Part shown: positions 42,017 to 44,532 of the stretch, piece by piece
Numbering within the stretch: the first letter of the stretch is position 1
Layout: each line of letters opens with the position of its first letter
Assembly (NCBI RefSeq): GCF_038006045.1
Contig: NZ_JBBOUK010000004.1
Coordinates: 1-44,532, forward strand
Origin: Exiguobacterium sp. FSL W8-0210
GTDB taxonomy: Bacteria; Bacillota; Bacilli; Exiguobacteriales; Exiguobacteriaceae
Length of the DNA: 44,532 nucleotides
Direction of reading: 5' to 3'
Translations under genes and position numbers: made by a program
The notes under the pieces: generated by a model
The model's input: only the letters and a program-made list of their open reading frames with translations
Told to the model about the DNA's origin: nothing
The model's database searches: none

Positions 42017-42300
42017 AGGACCCCTGTTCTTGTCACGTTAGTTCACTATTATTTTTTGGCAAGGGTGAAAAATAAACCCTTCATTCCATGATTTATAAGA
42101 ACCAGGAAACTCCTCGACCTCATGCGTCGTCAAAAATTCTGATAGCTACGCTAGATTTTTGACTCCTCTGATCCCCGGAGTCTCACTGAACCTAATAAAT
42201 ATTCCAATCAGTTACGCTAAAGCGTATTTTTTTTTGCACTTTTCCTTGCCAAAAAATCATCACGTTCACTCAACAGACTTCGAACAGGGGAGATGGTCCT
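42017..42300. other. structured non-coding region D
   Basis: About 285 nt bounded by inverted arms: AGGACCCCTGTTC (42017-42029) against GAACAGGGG...TCCT (42282-42300), and ATTTTTTGGCAAGG (42051-42064) against its exact complement (42244-42257). Inside lie GTCAAAAAT/ATTTTTGAC (42129-42163), GACTCC/GGAGTC (42161-42182) and the terminator ACGCT/AGCGT plus T9 (42214-42235). It precedes the genes at 42326 and 42677. It is not homologous to repeats A-C as far as I can see. Confidence 0.6.
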
Positions 42301-42325
42301 CGAATTTACAAAAGGAGTGAATCGT

Positions 42326-42643
42326 ATGTATTCGTCGTTTGAACATCTAAGAAGTGAAATTTCGCAAAAGCTCATCTATGAATATGGAGGAACTGGTTAT
42401 CATATCGATAGAAAAGGAAAAAAAATCTCAGTGAATTTTTTAGGTAATGATTATCTGTTTCATGTGACAGATTTTATTCTTGAATCAGATAGTAAAGTGA
42501 ATGTCATTGATGACATTTTTAATTGGGAACTTGAGCGAGTAACAACACATCAATATGAATCAGTAGCAATTGATAATGTTCAAGAACTCCTTATTAATAT
42601 CTGGACAAAAGAGGAGAAAGGAAGAACTAATTTACTAGCTTAA
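42326..42643 (+). CDS. hypothetical protein
   Basis: A 105-residue soluble protein of unknown family. ATG 42326 follows AAAGGAGTGA at ideal spacing; the upstream ATG at 42293 lies inside region D. Strand-rich middle (KKISVNFLGNDYLFHVTDF). First gene after region D. Confidence 0.6.
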   Translation: MYSSFEHLRSEISQKLIYEYGGTGYHIDRKGKKISVNFLGNDYLFHVTDFILESDSKVNVIDDIFNWELERVTTHQYESVAIDNVQELLINIWTKEEKGRTNLLA

Positions 42644-42676
42644 TTGCTAGTAAATCAGTTCTAAGGAGAATCTATA

Positions 42677-42970
42677 ATGAACCTACTAGAAATAAGATAT
42701 AACGACGGAAAAGAAGAAGTAGTTCAGTTACAAACTGAAGAAGATTTTCTTCAGTTTGTAACTGAACTTTGTTGGGAGAGATTTCAATGGACACCTTTAT
42801 TAGAAATTTGTGATGGTATTATTTTTGTTCATTCAGAGACTTGGGAAAAAGATTATTATTCTGAATCAGGTAAGAAAGAATGGCTTCGAAAAAATATTGA
42901 TATTGAAAATGACTCTGATTGTATTTTCTATGAAAAATTGAAAAAACTTTTAAAATTTAAATCTAATTAG
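42677..42970 (+). CDS. acidic hypothetical protein with internal 22-bp inverted repeat
   Basis: A 97-residue acidic protein of unknown family, with an AAGGAGAA ribosome site. Codons about 16-31 are formed by a perfect inverted repeat at 42721-42768 that stays in frame and encodes QLQTEEDFLQFVTE-like sequence. A terminator shared with the convergent DUF4062 gene follows. Confidence 0.6.
   Translation: MNLLEIRYNDGKEEVVQLQTEEDFLQFVTELCWERFQWTPLLEICDGIIFVHSETWEKDYYSESGKKEWLRKNIDIENDSDCIFYEKLKKLLKFKSN
42721..42768. repeat. perfect 22-bp inverted repeat inside a gene
   Basis: AGTTCAGTTACAAACTGAAGAA (42721-42742, described here by its arms only: AGTTCAGTTAC...CTGAAGAA), a GATT loop, and the exact complement at 42747-42768. 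It is not followed by a T-run. Confidence 0.85.
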
Positions 42971-42980
42971 TAAGCAGAGA

Positions 42981-43024
42981 AGACAAACTTTAAAACTAAT
43001 ACTATTTTTAAAGTTTGTCTTTTT
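42981..43024. terminator. bidirectional terminator between convergent genes
   Basis: A perfect 14-bp stem AGACAAACTTTAAA / TTTAAAGTTTGTCT (42981-42994 / 43007-43020) followed by TTTTC. The right arm includes the DUF4062 stop codon. Confidence 0.78.
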
Positions 43025-44018
43025 CCTGATTAATAGCCATGAAGAATTTTAATCCCTCTCCAGTCAGTCGATATGTAACTGCAACTGAGTCGTTAGAGTT
43101 TCTCGTCATAAATGGATTGACTAAATGGTTGGAACTTAAGAACCCTATCAAATTTTGCGAAATGTAATATCTTAATACATCATTTGGAGATTCATGATTA
43201 GTAATATCTGAAGCAATTTCTTTCTGAACTTGGTTGATTTTAAGGACTGATAACATATCAGTAAAATGAGCATTTATCCCTGTATATGGTGCTAATTCTT
43301 TGGCAGAAACCATAGATAATGCAGCGACATCCATCAATTGTGAGAATTTTAATGTTGATTCGCTAGCATGACCAGACGAACGACGACTAAAATCGTTTTG
43401 CTCGGTTAAAATTCTGTTCTCACTTTTCAAAAGCGATATTTCAGACTTTAGTTCTTCAATTTGTTGTATGAATAATTGATTATCAGCAGAAGAGTCATTG
43501 CTTCTGACCCATCCTTCGATGTTTGCGTCATCCTCAAAAAATCTCAATGAACCCATAACAGCTGAGTCAATTTGAAAAATATTCTCTAAATACTTTACAA
43601 CACTACCAGTTTTAGTTTGTTCAATAAAAGAAGCCAGTTTTTTAGGGCTTTTAATTTCGCGAAAATCATCAAAAGACCGATTTGAATTTGTATATTTATC
43701 TTTAATCATTTGTTCAGTTAAAATTAGTGTGAAAATCGGCATATTTTTCTCTAATGCATATTCGTATTCAAGATGAGTGTAGCTTTTTTGAGTAGCTGGA
43801 TCTAGAGAACCATAGCGTCCTCCGAGAATAAGCATAAATACATCTGACTCATCAATCCACTGTCTAATTACTTTCATCTGATCCTGATTATTTGCTTTGA
43901 AAAGCTCCATTCCAGCAGGTATATGGTTTGAATCTAAAACAGCCGTTACCGCTCGTTGTCGTTCTTCAATCAAATCTGTATAAGTAGATGATATAAATAC
44001 CTGAAATTTCTTTTTCAA
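43008..44018 (-). CDS. DUF4062-domain protein, possible defence sensor
   Basis: 336 residues. The N-terminal DUF4062 domain (about 1-150) is marked by KKFQVFISSTYTDLIEERQ and DVFMLILGGRYGSL, a TIR/SIR2-like Rossmann arrangement. A coiled coil (about 190-220) links to a C-terminal domain of unknown type with a possible winged-helix tail. DUF4062 proteins often occur in prokaryotic immune and signalling proteins; a plasmid-borne defence role is inference. The AGGAGGAA ribosome site is clear on the minus strand. Confidence 0.78.
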   Translation of the reverse strand: MKKKFQVFISSTYTDLIEERQRAVTAVLDSNHIPAGMELFKANNQDQMKVIRQWIDESDVFMLILGGRYGSLDPATQKSYTHLEYEYALEKNMPIFTLILTEQMIKDKYTNSNRSFDDFREIKSPKKLASFIEQTKTGSVVKYLENIFQIDSAVMGSLRFFEDDANIEGWVRSNDSSADNQLFIQQIEELKSEISLLKSENRILTEQNDFSRRSSGHASESTLKFSQLMDVAALSMVSAKELAPYTGINAHFTDMLSVLKINQVQKEIASDITNHESPNDVLRYYISQNLIGFLSSNHLVNPFMTRNSNDSVAVTYRLTGEGLKFFMAINQEKDKL

Positions 44019-44086
44019 CTGGTATTCCTCCTAAATGTTCATACTTTAAATAGTAACATTTATTGGTTACAAATATTTAAACATTT

Positions 44087-44532
44087 GGGCTCATAGAAGG
44101 TCCTGTAGCGCATATACATGCTGACAGGACCTAACTACCGCTGACAGCCTACTCCGGCCGATAACGACGTTTCCTAAGCGCCAAGGCGCTAGGATCCGTA
44201 CGTTCCTGTCCATCGTTTAACGGCTGCCACGGAGCGTAGGTCAAAATCAAAAGCATTATGCTAGCACTAGCGTTAACGCTAGTGCTAAAAAAGGAAGTCC
44301 GGCCAACGCCGGACGAGAGCATTTTTCCGATTTGCACCTCGGAGCGTACACTTCACTGACCAGGGCTGGAGATGGAGGACCTGAGCCTCCGCTTCGCTTC
44401 TCAGGATCCTCCAGCCCCTAGACCTGGACTCCTCATCAAGGGACGAAAACTTTGTATTATTCTCTGAAGATCGGAGAATAAAAGTTTCCTCAAGAGCTCC
44501 CTTGACACGTCGTAGGCAGCGAGTGTCCGCAT
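44087..44532 (+). repeat. long structured repeat, copy C (5' part)
   Basis: 446 nt nearly identical to 39781-40226, with about seven differences. Two of these (CCTGAG/CTCAGG in place of CCCGAG/CTCGGG) compensate within a stem. Others make the central palindrome perfect (AGCACTAGCG / CGCTAGTGCT, about 44263-44286). It continues at base 1 on the circle and leads to the gene at 112. The 44149-44337 minus-strand ORF is a shadow. Confidence 0.9.

Noticed and set aside
42017-42300. Region D as a miniature inverted-repeat transposon
   Set aside because: Arms are imperfect, no target duplication is evident, and no second copy exists in the window; kept only as an alternative.
1-44532. tRNA, rRNA, CRISPR arrays, insertion sequences, antibiotic or metal resistance genes
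   Set aside because: Looked for on both strands by motif; none found.

Overview
The window reads as one complete circular plasmid of 44,532 bp from a low-GC Gram-positive host, most likely of the order Bacillales. The signs are AT-rich DNA, strong AGGAGG ribosome sites, MobL-type relaxase, PrgI, YolD and SH3b proteins, and a Firmicute-type primase-like Rep. Circularity follows from a repeat: bases 39781-40335 recur as 44087-44532 continued by 1-111, so the two window ends join inside the second copy. I see no rRNA, tRNA, CRISPR array or insertion sequence.

Layout. 1-4430: a leading block of small genes on the + strand, a RadC/JAB-domain protein, then a type II (actin-like ParM) partition pair. 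4432-5640: AT-rich iteron-like DNA, two small ORFs and a candidate oriT. 5663-14494: conjugation genes (RHH accessory protein, MobL-like relaxase, VirD4-type coupling protein, VirB2-like, VirB6-like, PrgI, TrsD-like and VirB4-like proteins). 14512-28008: a nearly complete Tad (type IVc-like) pilus locus (two TadZ/CpaE-like proteins, two large secreted proteins, TadE-like proteins, CpaB, CpaF, TadB, TadC, two near-identical putative pilins, prepilin peptidase). 28143-30723: end of the transfer block, with a lytic transglycosylase/M23 peptidase. 30792-31675: a Fic toxin with VbhA-type antitoxin. 31831-32664: a YolD-like gene and an unknown gene. 32943-35586: a serine recombinase, ParA, RHH and Abi_C/HEPN operon. 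35736-38560: a repeated-RHH-like protein and the Rep gene with an antisense-RNA/attenuator leader. 38615-44018: cargo and small genes lying between the two structured repeats.

How it works together. Rep expression appears to be limited by a countertranscript that favours a terminator in the rep leader. ParM and ParA modules, a resolvase and a Fic addiction module stabilise the plasmid. The transfer block embeds Tad pilus genes between VirB4 and the VirB1-like hydrolase, suggesting that the Tad pilus serves mating contact.

The most unusual features are three copies of a highly structured element (4083-4232, 39782-39932, 44088-44238) with compensatory base changes. They lie ahead of small genes that point toward the candidate oriT, the arrangement expected of a conjugation leading region with single-strand promoters. 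There are also two probable non-canonical start codons (ATC at 11994, ATT at 22353) on ATPase-related genes.
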